DNA from: Bin87 sp965220265 | Lineage (GTDB): Bacteria; Chloroflexota; Dehalococcoidia; Lucifugimonadales; UBA3495 | Length of the DNA: 64,000 nucleotides | Assembly: GCA_965220265.1 (NCBI GenBank) | Contig: CBDCPM010000004.1 | Location: 3,844,001-3,908,000 of the forward strand | Direction of reading: 5' to 3' | Shown here: piece after piece, positions 51,303 to 60,411 of the stretch | Numbering within the stretch: position 1 is the stretch's first letter | How the letters are laid out: each line of letters starts with the position of its first letter | Translations under genes and position numbers: made by a program | The notes under the pieces: generated by a model | Database searches by the model: none | What the model saw: only the letters and a program-made list of their open reading frames with translations | Told to the model about the DNA's origin: nothing

Positions 51303-52172
51303 CTACTGCCTGACCAGCTTCACCAATCGACGCCCTTCCTGGTTGTGGCCGATGTAGAGGTCACCGTGGGAGTCCGCCCATACCGCGTGGCCGCCGTCTC
51401 CGCCTATATCCACCTTGGCCAGCACTTCGCCGTCCATGTTCAGGATGGTCATGAAAGCATCCAGCTCCACCACGTAGGCGATGCCGTCGTGATCTACGTA
51501 GATGTCGCAGGGGCGGGCCAGGTCGGTCCACATGCCGAGGTATTCCCCATCTCCGGTGAACAGCTGGATACGGTTGTTCTCCCGATCGCACACCATCACC
51601 CGACCGTCCCAGTGCACCCAGATACCGTGTGGAATATGGAACTCTCCTGGGCCGCGCTTGCCTGGGCGCCCCCAGGAATGCAGCAGCCTCCCTTCCGGCG
51701 AGAATTTGTGGACCCGGCTGTTGGCATAACCGTCCGAAACGAACAGGTCGCCGTTGGGAGCCAACGCGATGTCCGTGCAACGATTGAACGGCCCGGCCGC
51801 TTTCCACATCGTTCCATCGGGCCGGGCCCCGGCGGTATCCGACGGCGCATCCCAAACCCCCATGGTCATCAGGGGCTTGCCGTCCAGCGTGCACTTGACG
51901 ATGGCGTGCGACTCCCGCACCGGAAGATAGACGTGATCTTCCCCGCTGATGTATATCCCGTGCGCGTCGGTCAGGTACTCCCGGCCCCACTCGCCCTGGA
52001 AATTGCCGTCTCGGTCGAACACCATCAGCGGGTGATCGCTACGGTTGAAAACGTACACCCGATCCTGGGAGTCGCAGGCCGGTTCTGCCTGGCCTATTGC
52101 CCACCCTTCGGGCGTCTTCGCCCAATTGTCCACGACCTCGTAGATGAAATCTCCGCTGCCTACCGTTGCCAT
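51303..52172 (-). CDS. NHL/6-bladed beta-propeller protein
   Basis: The 289-aa protein is a series of NHL-type blades: RVYVFNRSDHPLMVFDRDGNFQGEWG, DAHGIYISGEDHVYL, CTDIALAPNGDLFVSDGYANSRVHKFSPEG, PHGIWVHWDGRVMVCDRENNRIQLF and PCDIYVDHDGIAYVVE. It resembles peptidylamidoglycolate lyase-like propellers, but no signal peptide or catalytic set is clear. ATG 52172 has an AAGGAGG site; the longer upstream frame overlaps pepA and is rejected. Confidence 0.8.
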   Translation of the reverse strand: MATVGSGDFIYEVVDNWAKTPEGWAIGQAEPACDSQDRVYVFNRSDHPLMVFDRDGNFQGEWGREYLTDAHGIYISGEDHVYLPVRESHAIVKCTLDGKPLMTMGVWDAPSDTAGARPDGTMWKAAGPFNRCTDIALAPNGDLFVSDGYANSRVHKFSPEGRLLHSWGRPGKRGPGEFHIPHGIWVHWDGRVMVCDRENNRIQLFTGDGEYLGMWTDLARPCDIYVDHDGIAYVVELDAFMTILNMDGEVLAKVDIGGDGGHAVWADSHGDLYIGHNQEGRRLVKLVRQ

Positions 52173-52228
52173 CCTGGGCCTCCTTTGCGTATGTCTGTCT
52201 CGGAGCGATGTGAGCCTGGAACCGGAGT

Positions 52229-53782
52229 TCAGTCGCCGTCTGCCAGGTTCATCGCCAACTGCGCCAGCGTCCGGGTCGGGACGCCGGTCGCTCCCTTCAC
52301 CAGGTGCCCCTTGTTGCTGGAGGCGGTGGAGGTGCCGGCTATATCCAGGTGCACCCAATCCGCGTCTTCCGCGAATTCCCGCAGCAACATGGCGGCGGTT
52401 ATGGAACCGGCTTGCCGTCCGCCGGTGTTTTTCATGTCGGCCACGTCGGATCGGATCAGCTCCCGGTAGTCTTCGAGCATCGGCAGTTCCCAAAAACGTT
52501 CCCCGCTGCGCTCGCCGGCAGTGCCAACGTCCTTCGCCAATTTGTGAGAGTTTCCCATCATGCCGGTGCAGGCCTTGCCCAGCGTAACCACCATCGCGCC
52601 GGTAAGCGTCGCCACATCCACCAGCCGGGTGATCCCCAGGCTGCGCGCATAGCACAGCGCATCCGCCAGCACCAGCCGACCTTCGGCGTCCGTGTTGATC
52701 ACCTCGATGGTCTTGCCGTTCATCGCAGTCACGACGTCCCCGGGACGCTGTGCCCTTCCCCCCGGCATGTTTTCCGTTGCAGCGATAAGCCCGGTCACGT
52801 TTATGCGCGGCTTCAGCGAACCGATCGCATTCATCGCGGCGATCACCGAAGCGCCGCCGGCCATATCTCCCTTCATGGCTTCCATGTTGGCCGCGGGTTT
52901 CAGCGAGATGCCGCCGGTATCAAAGGTGATGCCCTTGCCAACCAGTCCCAAGTTGTTCTCCGGATTGTCCGGGTCGCCCCGGTAGGTCATGACGATCAGC
53001 TTGGGCGGTTCCTCACTCCCCTGTGCCACTCCCAACAGAGCGCCCATCCCGTGCTCCCGCATCCGGTCCCGGTCCATCACGTCCAGTTCCAGGCCAACCG
53101 ATTCCGCAACTTCCGCCGCCGCATCAGCCATCTTCGTCGGCGTCATCACGTTGGCCGGATGGTTCACCAGGTCCCGCGCCAGGATCGTAGATTCCGCCAG
53201 TACCGTCCCCACGGACACTCCGGAAGTCAGGTCGCTCACCGTGCCCGCATCCCGCTCCACGATCGTGACGCTGCGGATTCCCTTGACGCCCCCGTCGCTG
53301 TCCTCGCCGGCTTCGGATCCGTTGCCACCGCTGCCACCGCTGCGGTAGGTGTCAAACTGGTACAGGCCGAGCAGCGTGCCCTCGGCGATGGCCTGCGCCG
53401 ACTCTGCGGCGCTCAGCCCACCGATGCCAGCGCCATGCGCGATGGTCGCGAATTCGGTGACGCCCTTGCGGCGCAGGAACCGAGCCACGTCGCCACTGAC
53501 ACGCCGCACGGCAGCCGTGTCGAAGTCCTCGGACTTCCCCAGTCCAACCACAACCACCCGTTTGGCGGGAATCCGGTCCATGGTATGTATCAGCGTCAGT
53601 TCGCCCAGTTTGCCCTTGATCTCGCCGTCGGCGATCAGTTGCGATATCGCCCCGCCCAGCGCACGGTCTACGGCGCCGGTTCCACCTCCAGGATGCGTCA
53701 CCCCCTGGAACAGATTCACCAACAACGCCGGCGTCGCGAATACGGTCGCGTCCCCGACTGTGACCTTAATCGTAGATGCCAT
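52229..53782 (-). CDS. pepA: Leucyl aminopeptidase (M17)
   Basis: The 517-aa protein is full length, with an N-terminal macro-like domain and a C-terminal peptidase. It has VGKGITFDTGGISLKPAANMEAMKGDM, containing metal-binding Lys and Asp residues, and the family signature NTDAEGRLVLADALCYA. It cleaves N-terminal residues from peptides in the cytoplasm and works as a hexamer with two divalent metals. An insert rich in Gly/Ser (GGSGGNGSEAGED) lies near residue 150. Confidence 0.95.
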   Translation of the reverse strand: MASTIKVTVGDATVFATPALLVNLFQGVTHPGGGTGAVDRALGGAISQLIADGEIKGKLGELTLIHTMDRIPAKRVVVVGLGKSEDFDTAAVRRVSGDVARFLRRKGVTEFATIAHGAGIGGLSAAESAQAIAEGTLLGLYQFDTYRSGGSGGNGSEAGEDSDGGVKGIRSVTIVERDAGTVSDLTSGVSVGTVLAESTILARDLVNHPANVMTPTKMADAAAEVAESVGLELDVMDRDRMREHGMGALLGVAQGSEEPPKLIVMTYRGDPDNPENNLGLVGKGITFDTGGISLKPAANMEAMKGDMAGGASVIAAMNAIGSLKPRINVTGLIAATENMPGGRAQRPGDVVTAMNGKTIEVINTDAEGRLVLADALCYARSLGITRLVDVATLTGAMVVTLGKACTGMMGNSHKLAKDVGTAGERSGERFWELPMLEDYRELIRSDVADMKNTGGRQAGSITAAMLLREFAEDADWVHLDIAGTSTASSNKGHLVKGATGVPTRTLAQLAMNLADGD

Positions 53783-53842
53783 GCCGCTTCTCCTGAAACC
53801 GTCAGTCTCCCTGTCTGTGCCGAGATTATGCCAAGCGCCCGG

Positions 53843-54490
53843 TTATGGCACAACCGGCGACCACCCGGTCCGTCGCAGGGCCTCTTGCAGGATGGACTCC
53901 GCTTCTTCCGGACCTCCGACCAGCAGGTGCGGGCGTGGCACCGGTTGGTCGGCTACCGCCATGCGCGAGTAGACGTCCCACGTGGCGTCGCTCTGGGAGG
54001 CATCCGCACGCCCCGCTGCCCGGTCCGTGAGTCGTCGCCGCACCAGTTCCGTCGGCGCGGTGAAACGCACAATCAACGGCCCGACACCAACCTCATGGGC
54101 GGACGAATATAACGGTAGCCGCACGTTCTCGTTGAGATTGGTAGCGTCGAACACCACCGAAAATCCATCCCGCAGATAGCCTCGAGTCAACACGTGCATC
54201 GCGGCAAACACGCGTCGGTGCTCTCCCCGGCTGTAGCTTGGCGTATCGACCAGCAGTTTGCGGGTTCGGTCGCTGTTCAGCCAGACGAACGGAGCTCGTC
54301 GGGCCAATTCCCGGGCGAAATGGGACTTTCCCGTGCCGGGCAACCCACAGAGTATCACCAAGCTTGGAGAGGCACCCGTCGTGGAGGGTAACTCGTCAGC
54401 GTACGCCAACCGCAGCAGTTGGAGGTCCGGCGGACGAAGCCCGCCCGCCGTCCAAAACTTGCGCTGCGACCGAGACGTTGATCCGGACAC
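53843..54490 (-). CDS. P-loop AAA/kinase family protein
   Basis: The 215-aa protein has Walker A in VILCGLPGTGKSHFARELA (residues about 46-60), FVWLNSDRTRKLL, a Walker-B-like FSVVFDATNLNE, and an arginine-rich lid LVRRRLTDRAAGR. This pattern matches the AAA_33/zeta-toxin-like kinases that phosphorylate small molecules or nucleic acid ends. The substrate is unknown. It lies upstream of pepA and downstream of yggT on the same strand. Confidence 0.75.
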   Translation of the reverse strand: MSGSTSRSQRKFWTAGGLRPPDLQLLRLAYADELPSTTGASPSLVILCGLPGTGKSHFARELARRAPFVWLNSDRTRKLLVDTPSYSRGEHRRVFAAMHVLTRGYLRDGFSVVFDATNLNENVRLPLYSSAHEVGVGPLIVRFTAPTELVRRRLTDRAAGRADASQSDATWDVYSRMAVADQPVPRPHLLVGGPEEAESILQEALRRTGWSPVVP

Positions 54491-54532
54491 CAGCGCTCTC
54501 CTTTCCGCCCGATTGTCGGAACCGATTTGACG

Positions 54533-54817
54533 TTAAGCCAATAACCTCTGGAGGACAAAATTGACCACCACCAGCACGATCATCACCACCAACGGGCTGA
54601 AGTCGATCATGCCGGTCTGCGGAAGCACCCGCCTGATTGGCCCGAGCACCGGTTCCGTCAATGCAAACACGACCTCGTACAGGCGGGCAAGCACGTCCGG
54701 CGTCCCGTTTCCTTGCGTCGACATGTACTGCACCACGAAGCCCAGGATGATGCGGGCCAGCAGCAATAGATAGCACAGGGTGATGACTAAGTTGACGAGG
54801 CTGGTGAGCTGGGGCAT
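54533..54817 (-). CDS. YggT-family membrane protein
   Basis: The 94-aa protein has two membrane segments (NLVITLCYLLLLARIILGF and FSPLVVMIVLVVVNFVLQRLL) around the conserved PVLGPIRRVLPQTGMIDFSPLV motif of YggT. Its role is not firmly known; in many bacteria it lies near proC or cell-division genes, as here, 28 bp after proC. Confidence 0.88.
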   Translation of the reverse strand: MPQLTSLVNLVITLCYLLLLARIILGFVVQYMSTQGNGTPDVLARLYEVVFALTEPVLGPIRRVLPQTGMIDFSPLVVMIVLVVVNFVLQRLLA

Positions 54818-54845
54818 GTCGTAATTCCCGCGTAGCCGGACGAGT

Positions 54846-55649
54846 CTAGTTCTGGCCCAGCCGCACGGATTTCAGGTACGCGGCGTTCACTGCGTCGACC
54901 AATGCCGCCGGGACTCCGGCGCGTTCCAGGGCCTGCAGTCCCTCCGCCGTGGTGCCCCCCGGCGACGTGACCATGTCCTTCAACTCACCCGGGTGCTTGC
55001 CCGTCTCGGACACCAGCTGCACACTTCCCTTAACCGTCTGCAGCGCCATCCGCCGCGACACGTCGCGCGGCAATCCGACGTACACCCCGGCATCGATCAG
55101 CGCCTCGACTATCAGGAAAACGTATGCCGGCCCACTGGCGCTGAGCGCCGTCGCCATGTCCAGGTATTTTTCGTCGTCGACGTAAATTGCATCGCCAATG
55201 GTCAACAGCATGGCGTCGGTTGCTTCGCGGTGGGCCTTGCTAACCGAGGCAGCACAGGTCCACATTGTCATGCCCTCGCCGATCTGCGCCGGCGTGTTTG
55301 GCATGACGCGAATGATTCCATCATGCTTCATTCCGTTCGCCAGCGAGCTCATCGTGGCCCCGGCTACAATCGACATGAGCGATTTCCCACCGCCGAACGA
55401 GCCGCCGATATCGGCGTACACTTTCGGGAGGTCTTGCGGCTTTACCGCCAGCGCAATCAGTTCGGATCCGTCAACCACCGCGCCGTTTTTGTCCGAGACC
55501 GCGACCCCGTACCTCTCGGCCAAGTAGTCCCGTCGCGCGGGCACAGGCTCTCCAACAATCACGTCGCCAGCTTCGGCAACGCCCGCGTTGAGCATCCCGC
55601 CCAAGATGGCCTCGGCCATCGTTCCGCCGCCGACGAATCCGATGTTCAT
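54846..55649 (-). CDS. proC: Pyrroline-5-carboxylate reductase
   Basis: The 267-aa protein starts MNIGFVGGGTMAEAILGGML (Rossmann motif), has LIALAVKPQDL, IRVMPNTPAQIGEGM, ALSASGPAYVFLIVEALIDAGV and the C-terminal signature TSPGGTTAEGLQALERAG. It makes proline from pyrroline-5-carboxylate with NAD(P)H. It follows pdxA by 4 bp and precedes yggT. Confidence 0.95.
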   Translation of the reverse strand: MNIGFVGGGTMAEAILGGMLNAGVAEAGDVIVGEPVPARRDYLAERYGVAVSDKNGAVVDGSELIALAVKPQDLPKVYADIGGSFGGGKSLMSIVAGATMSSLANGMKHDGIIRVMPNTPAQIGEGMTMWTCAASVSKAHREATDAMLLTIGDAIYVDDEKYLDMATALSASGPAYVFLIVEALIDAGVYVGLPRDVSRRMALQTVKGSVQLVSETGKHPGELKDMVTSPGGTTAEGLQALERAGVPAALVDAVNAAYLKSVRLGQN

Positions 55650-55653
55650 CGCG

Positions 55654-56709
55654 TCAGTCCTCGCCCCACGAATCGGTGAGGCCGTCGCCCCTGGCGAAGG
55701 CCACCGCCATCCGAATCGATTCCACCATCGACGTGTGGTCTGCCAGGTTCTTGCCCGCTATGTCGAAGGCTGTCCCGTGATCGACTGACGTACGAATGAA
55801 CGGCAGCCCGAGGTTGGCGGTGATGCTCTCCTCAAAGCCGTAAACCTTGACCGGGATGTGTCCCTGGTCGTGGTACATGCACAGGGTCACGTCGTATCGG
55901 TCTTGAATCGCCTGGTGGAAAATGATGTCCGCCGGCACCGGCCCAATGGCTTTGATCCCCTCACTCTGTGCCTGTCGCACCGCCGGCGCAATTTCTTCCG
56001 CCTCTTCGCTCCCGAGCAATCCGCCGTCGCTGCCGTGTGGGTTCAACGCCGCCACGCCGATCCTCGGCTCCGCAAATCCCCACTGCCTGAAGTTGTCGTC
56101 GGTCAACCTCAGGTAGTCGAGGATCCGGTCTTTCTTCACATAATCGCAGGCCAACCGCAGCGACCGGTGCGTCGTCAAGTGCACCACCCGCAGGTTCTTG
56201 GCCATCAGCATCGTTGCGACCGTTTTCGCACCGGACAGTTCCTGCAGCAACTCCATGTGCCCGATGGCTTCGTAGCCGGCCAGCGCGGCAGCTTCCTTGT
56301 TCAACGGAGCCGTCGCCAGGCCGTCAACCACACCGGCCATCGCCAGTTGTCCCGCTTTGCTGACCCACTCCATGGCTGCTTTGCCGCACGGAACGCTCAA
56401 CTGACCGACGGTGATGTCCTCGGGATTCAGGTTGCCGATGTCCACCACGTCCACGACCGAAGGATTTTCTCCGGCCAAGGTCGGATCGTCAGTGCGGTTG
56501 ATGCCCAGGCCAAGTCCGGTGAGGCGGGCCGCCTCTTCCATCGCGTGGACGTTGCCTACCACCACCGGGCGGCACGCCGCGTAAACCCGGGGGTCAGCCA
56601 GCGCCTTGACCACCACCTCCGGCCCGATCCCGCAGGGGTCGCCCATGGTGATCGCTATTGTCGGTCGCCTCGTTTCGTTTTCCGTCGCAGAAACCATGTC
56701 ACGCCTCAT
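55654..56709 (-). CDS. pdxA: 4-hydroxythreonine-4-phosphate dehydrogenase
   Basis: The 351-aa protein has ITMGDPCGIGPEV, DGLATAPLNKEAAALAG, GHMELLQELSG, ATMLMAKNLRVVHLTTH, IGVAALNPHGSDGGLLGSEE, CMYHDQGHIPVKVYGF and IRTSVDHGTAFDIAGK, the metal- and substrate-binding motifs of PdxA. It acts in pyridoxal phosphate synthesis, or in related hydroxyacid degradation for the PdxA2 branch. ATG at 56697 is an alternative start. proC and yggT follow. Confidence 0.93.
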   Translation of the reverse strand: MRRDMVSATENETRRPTIAITMGDPCGIGPEVVVKALADPRVYAACRPVVVGNVHAMEEAARLTGLGLGINRTDDPTLAGENPSVVDVVDIGNLNPEDITVGQLSVPCGKAAMEWVSKAGQLAMAGVVDGLATAPLNKEAAALAGYEAIGHMELLQELSGAKTVATMLMAKNLRVVHLTTHRSLRLACDYVKKDRILDYLRLTDDNFRQWGFAEPRIGVAALNPHGSDGGLLGSEEAEEIAPAVRQAQSEGIKAIGPVPADIIFHQAIQDRYDVTLCMYHDQGHIPVKVYGFEESITANLGLPFIRTSVDHGTAFDIAGKNLADHTSMVESIRMAVAFARGDGLTDSWGED

Positions 56710-56746
56710 CCGTCAGTGCGGATCCTAGTCCACCATTTGGCGGCAA

Positions 56747-56755
56747 ATTATAGCA
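56747..56755 (-). promoter_or_regulatory. Extended -10 of the pdxA-proC-yggT transcript
   Basis: On the minus strand TGCTATAAT is a perfect extended -10, about 38 bp before the pdxA start. Confidence 0.5.
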
Positions 56756-56831
56756 CGCACTCCGCTTCCATCCCCGAGTGTCGGCCTGATCCATCACTGC
56801 CTCTGAACGGTACACCTACTTGAATCTGCTT

Positions 56832-56840
56832 TGCTATACT
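56832..56840 (+). promoter_or_regulatory. Extended -10 of the Panacea-domain gene
   Basis: TGCTATACT lies 30 bp before the ATG at 56871. No matching -35 is visible at 17 bp. Confidence 0.5.
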
Positions 56841-56870
56841 GGGCCAAAAGTACATACACCGGGAAGAGAC

Positions 56871-57407
56871 ATGGATCAGCAAACTTATTTCGAGCAAAAT
56901 CGGGGAAAGCTCATAGAAGCAGCGCTATACCTCAGTGAACTTTCTATTGACGACCCTGATTTTGGAATCGAAAAATTAGCGAAACTTCTGTATTACGCAG
57001 ATTGCGACGCGTACATCTATCACGGTGAACCTATCACAGGGACCACGTATCTACATTTCCCTCACGGACCGTACCCTGAAAATTGGCATCAAGTGCGGCA
57101 GCAAATGGAACAGCAGGGGGATGTGGAAGTCGTTTACGGATCTTCAGAGGCTGCCTACCAACGTTATTGTTTGCTTCCTTTGCGCACCGCCAATCTGGAA
57201 CGTCTGCAACCTAGCGACCGCGAAATTCTCGAAGCGCAGGTTTCCCGCTTCGCGGGTTTCAACGCAGCCGGCATCGAGCAATATTCCCACCAAGAGATCG
57301 GCTGGCTGTCTACTGAGGATGGGCAACCGATACCATATTCCCTGGCGGGCGTTTCATCAGCTCAATTGAGTCCTCGAGATATCCAAAATAGTCGCGCGCT
57401 TAGTTGA
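56871..57407 (+). CDS. Panacea-domain (DUF4065/SocA-like) protein, candidate antitoxin
   Basis: The 178-aa protein matches the Panacea domain: GIEKLAKLLYYADCDAYIYHGEPITGTTYLHFPHGPYPEN in parts, then RYCLLPLRTANLERLQPSDREILE. Panacea domains neutralise many unrelated toxins in toxin-antitoxin pairs (established). GGGAAGAG precedes the ATG. The 3' end overlaps by 8 bp the end of a converging gene with a RelE-like strand pattern. Base composition is less GC-rich than neighbours, which suits recent acquisition. Confidence 0.8.
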   Translation: MDQQTYFEQNRGKLIEAALYLSELSIDDPDFGIEKLAKLLYYADCDAYIYHGEPITGTTYLHFPHGPYPENWHQVRQQMEQQGDVEVVYGSSEAAYQRYCLLPLRTANLERLQPSDREILEAQVSRFAGFNAAGIEQYSHQEIGWLSTEDGQPIPYSLAGVSSAQLSPRDIQNSRALS

Positions 57408-57708
57408 TGTTCCGAACGTTCAGCAAGTGGACTTCACCGTCGTCTTCGACAATTTCGTAGCTAATTCGCAGCCTGCCGATCGGGTTTATCGCCGACCTGG
57501 GAAAATCTACGGCTCTCATGTTGTCCGGCCAACCTGGTACGGCCCTTGGAGCCCACGCAGAATACGCGATAGTTTCTTTGATCGCGACCGATGTGACAGG
57601 ATCTGTCATAGGGTTGATCCAGCCTTCCGATACGCCATTTTTCCAATCCGCATCAAAATCATCCAATTCAATCACTAAATAGCGCCTGCTTCGGTGGGAT
57701 GGCGACAT
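57400..57708 (-). CDS. Small protein convergent with the Panacea gene, possibly a RelE/ParE-like toxin
   Basis: The 102-aa protein ends with RLRISYEIVEDDGEVHLLNVRNI, a strand pair like the final strands of RelE/ParE or other small toxins. The N-terminal part (KNGVSEGWINPMTDP) is not diagnostic. It overlaps the Panacea gene tail-to-tail, an unusual geometry for a toxin-antitoxin pair, where tandem order is normal. It may instead be an independent gene. Base use resembles the Panacea gene. Confidence 0.5.
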   Translation of the reverse strand: MSPSHRSRRYLVIELDDFDADWKNGVSEGWINPMTDPVTSVAIKETIAYSAWAPRAVPGWPDNMRAVDFPRSAINPIGRLRISYEIVEDDGEVHLLNVRNIN

Positions 57709-57789
57709 ATGTCATCTCCGTTACGCCGCTGTGTACGGCTAAATCAACAGAACGGAAAGGGGCGGATGAGTGTCCGCCCCCTTTGACGA

Positions 57790-60255
57790 TTATTCGCACT
57801 TGTTCCAGCCGCACGAATAGCAGGTCAAGCAGCCCTCCTGGTTGACCACGCCTCCGTTGCATTCGGGGCACCTCTGGGAGAAACCCGCCGGGTACGTTGG
57901 CGCCGACGAATAACCGTTGGTTCCGTTCTCCGTCGGCCCGCCGGCCAGGCTCAATTGCACGCCGGCTGGTACGCCGTCACGGGCGTTCCCGCCGCTGGCG
58001 ATGTTGTCCAGCACCAAGGCGACCGCGTCGGGACCCGATCCAACCAGCACCCCGTTATCCCACGCTGGGCAGCAGGTTATGCCGCGCAACTGCCGGGTAA
58101 CCTCGCTGGGCTCGATGCCAGCCCGAAGCGCCAGCGATACCAGGCGCGATACCGCTTCCAGCAGTGCTGCGTCGCATCCGCCGGCCTTACCCATGGCCCC
58201 AAACACCTCGAAGGGCAGTCCGTCGGAATCCATGTTCACGGTGACGTACATGTTGCCGTGCCCCGTCCGTACCCGTTCGGTGATGCCGTGGATCTGCCGC
58301 GGCCGGCGCCGGGGCACCCGGCTACCGAGTCCTATGATCTTCACCGCGTCCGGGTCGTCCGAGTCGGTCAAGCTGCCTTCTCCCGATTCCTGCACGGCGT
58401 TGCCGGTGCTAAGCACCTGCTCCGCTTTGCTGCCATCGCGGTACACCGTGATCCCCTTGCATCCCAGGGTATAGGCAGACCGGTAAGCTTCCGCCACATC
58501 CTCAACCGTCGCGTCGTGGGAGAAGTTGATCGTCTTGGATACGGCGTTATCCGTGTATTCCTGGAAAGCCGCTTGCATCCGCACGTGCCACCGCGGGTCA
58601 ATGTCGTGGGACACCCGGAACACGTCCTTGACCCATCCGGGCACGTCTAACTCCTCCAGCGATCCGACGCTGGCCAAGTGTTCCATCAACTCCGGCGAGT
58701 AAAACCCCTCATGGCGGGCGACGGCTTCCAGGAAAGCGTTGCCCTCGACCAGTCGCGTGTTGTCCATCACGTTCCGGACGTAGGACAGGGCAAACAGCGG
58801 CTCAATCCCGCTCGAAGCCCCCGCGATGATGCTGATCGTTCCGGTTGGCGCAATCGTCACCGGCGCCGAGTTCCGCATTGGGGTGGAAGCCGGTCCCACG
58901 TTGTATGCGCTGTTTTCCCACTCGGGGAACGGGCCCCTCGACTCCGCCAACTCGCACGATGCCCGGTAGGACTCTTCCTTGATGAACCTCATCACCTCGC
59001 TGGCCAATTCCAGGGCCTCCACGCTGTCATAGCGCACGCCCATTTGGATCAGCAGGTCCGACCATCCCATGACGCCCAGTCCGATGCGGCGGGTCCGCCG
59101 GCTCATGTCGGCGATTTCCTGTATGGGATAGACGTTCATGTCGATCACGCAGTCCAGCATATGCACTGCTGTCGTGATGACTTCACTGATCCGTTCCCAG
59201 TCAACCTCCACGTCGTCGGCCGTGTACCGGACCATCCGGGCCAGGTTCAGCGAACCCAGGTTGCACGACTCGTATGGCAGCAGCGGCTGCTCACCGCACG
59301 GGTTGGTCGACTCGATGTCGCCCAGCTGAGGGTTGGGATTGTCGCGATTGATGCGGTCCAGGAACACGATGCCCGGGTCACCGGTGCGCCACGCGAGCTC
59401 GGTCATTTGCTGGAAAACTTCTCCGGCGTTGAGCCGGCCGGAGACCTGCCCGGTGCGCGGATTCACGAGATCATAGTCCTCGCCTTTCTCCGCCTTCACC
59501 ATGAAGTCTTCCGTGACTGCCACCGAGATGTTGAAGTTGCTGAGATGCGTTCCGTCCTCTTTGGATTTGATAAACGACAGCACGTCCGGGTGCGTCACGT
59601 GCAGGATGCCCATGTTCGCGCCCCGGCGGGTGCCGCCCTGCTTGACCACGTCGGTCGCCGCATCGAAAGCGTTGATGAAGCTCACCGGGCCTGACGCCAC
59701 GCCTCCGGTCGATCCGACAACGTCGCCCTCCGGGCGCAGCCGCGAAAAGGCAAAGCCCGTACCGCCGCCGCTCTTATGGATCAGCGCCGTTTCCTTCACC
59801 TTGGTGAAGATGGAATCCAGGGAATCCTCGATCGGCAGCACGAAGCACGCCGACAGCTGCTGCAGTTCACGCCCAGCGTTCATCAACGTCGGCGAGTTCG
59901 GCAGAAACTCCAGCCGTCGCATCACCCGGTAGAAACGCTCCTCTACTGCGGCTCGTTCCTCTTCCGTGGCCCCATATTCCAGCTCCGATTGGGACAGGTT
60001 ACGGGCAACCCGACGGAACATCCCCTCCGGGTCTTCCAATATGTTCCCTTCCCTGTCCTTGGACAGATACCGACGTTGCAGCACGACTCTTGCGTTATCG
60101 GTCAGGGTTCCGTTTCGATCGTTGTATTCGCCGGCAATGCCGGCCGCGACCATTGCGTCCCGTATGGGCCGCCTCACCGGATCGGCCGATTCAGCCCTGC
60201 CCACCAATTCATTTCCCGTAGCCGTTGCCACCGCCAGTACCTCCCTGAAATTCAA
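57790..60255 (-). CDS. nrdJ: Adenosylcobalamin-dependent ribonucleoside-diphosphate reductase (class II)
   Basis: The 821-aa protein has an N-terminal ATP-cone-like start, LPNSPTLMNAG, QLSACFVLPIEDSLDSIF, KSGGGTGFAFSRLRP, the active-site NPCGEQPLLPYESCNLGSLNL with catalytic Cys and Glu, and APTGTISIIAG. The C-terminus has a redox/zinc ribbon, CPECNGG and CYSCGWNKC. It makes deoxyribonucleotides using coenzyme B12 and needs no oxygen. It lies downstream of nrdR on the same strand. Confidence 0.95.
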   Translation of the reverse strand: MNFREVLAVATATGNELVGRAESADPVRRPIRDAMVAAGIAGEYNDRNGTLTDNARVVLQRRYLSKDREGNILEDPEGMFRRVARNLSQSELEYGATEEERAAVEERFYRVMRRLEFLPNSPTLMNAGRELQQLSACFVLPIEDSLDSIFTKVKETALIHKSGGGTGFAFSRLRPEGDVVGSTGGVASGPVSFINAFDAATDVVKQGGTRRGANMGILHVTHPDVLSFIKSKEDGTHLSNFNISVAVTEDFMVKAEKGEDYDLVNPRTGQVSGRLNAGEVFQQMTELAWRTGDPGIVFLDRINRDNPNPQLGDIESTNPCGEQPLLPYESCNLGSLNLARMVRYTADDVEVDWERISEVITTAVHMLDCVIDMNVYPIQEIADMSRRTRRIGLGVMGWSDLLIQMGVRYDSVEALELASEVMRFIKEESYRASCELAESRGPFPEWENSAYNVGPASTPMRNSAPVTIAPTGTISIIAGASSGIEPLFALSYVRNVMDNTRLVEGNAFLEAVARHEGFYSPELMEHLASVGSLEELDVPGWVKDVFRVSHDIDPRWHVRMQAAFQEYTDNAVSKTINFSHDATVEDVAEAYRSAYTLGCKGITVYRDGSKAEQVLSTGNAVQESGEGSLTDSDDPDAVKIIGLGSRVPRRRPRQIHGITERVRTGHGNMYVTVNMDSDGLPFEVFGAMGKAGGCDAALLEAVSRLVSLALRAGIEPSEVTRQLRGITCCPAWDNGVLVGSGPDAVALVLDNIASGGNARDGVPAGVQLSLAGGPTENGTNGYSSAPTYPAGFSQRCPECNGGVVNQEGCLTCYSCGWNKCE

Positions 60256-60411
60256 TTATGTTGATGCAATTTATGATTGACAGACAAAGAACGACGATTA
60301 GTGCGGGGTTCCCGTGCATCGCTGTAGTCTAAACCATCAACCCTCTCACGCGCCGGGGTTCATAGACCTGGTGCAGCGGGACGCCGGCGCGCCAACGCCC
60401 CGCCCCATTTG

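Noticed and set aside
52304..54112. 602-aa open frame opposite pepA and the P-loop gene
   Set aside because: Antisense shadow; rich in His/Arg/Gln typical of reversed GC-rich coding sequence.
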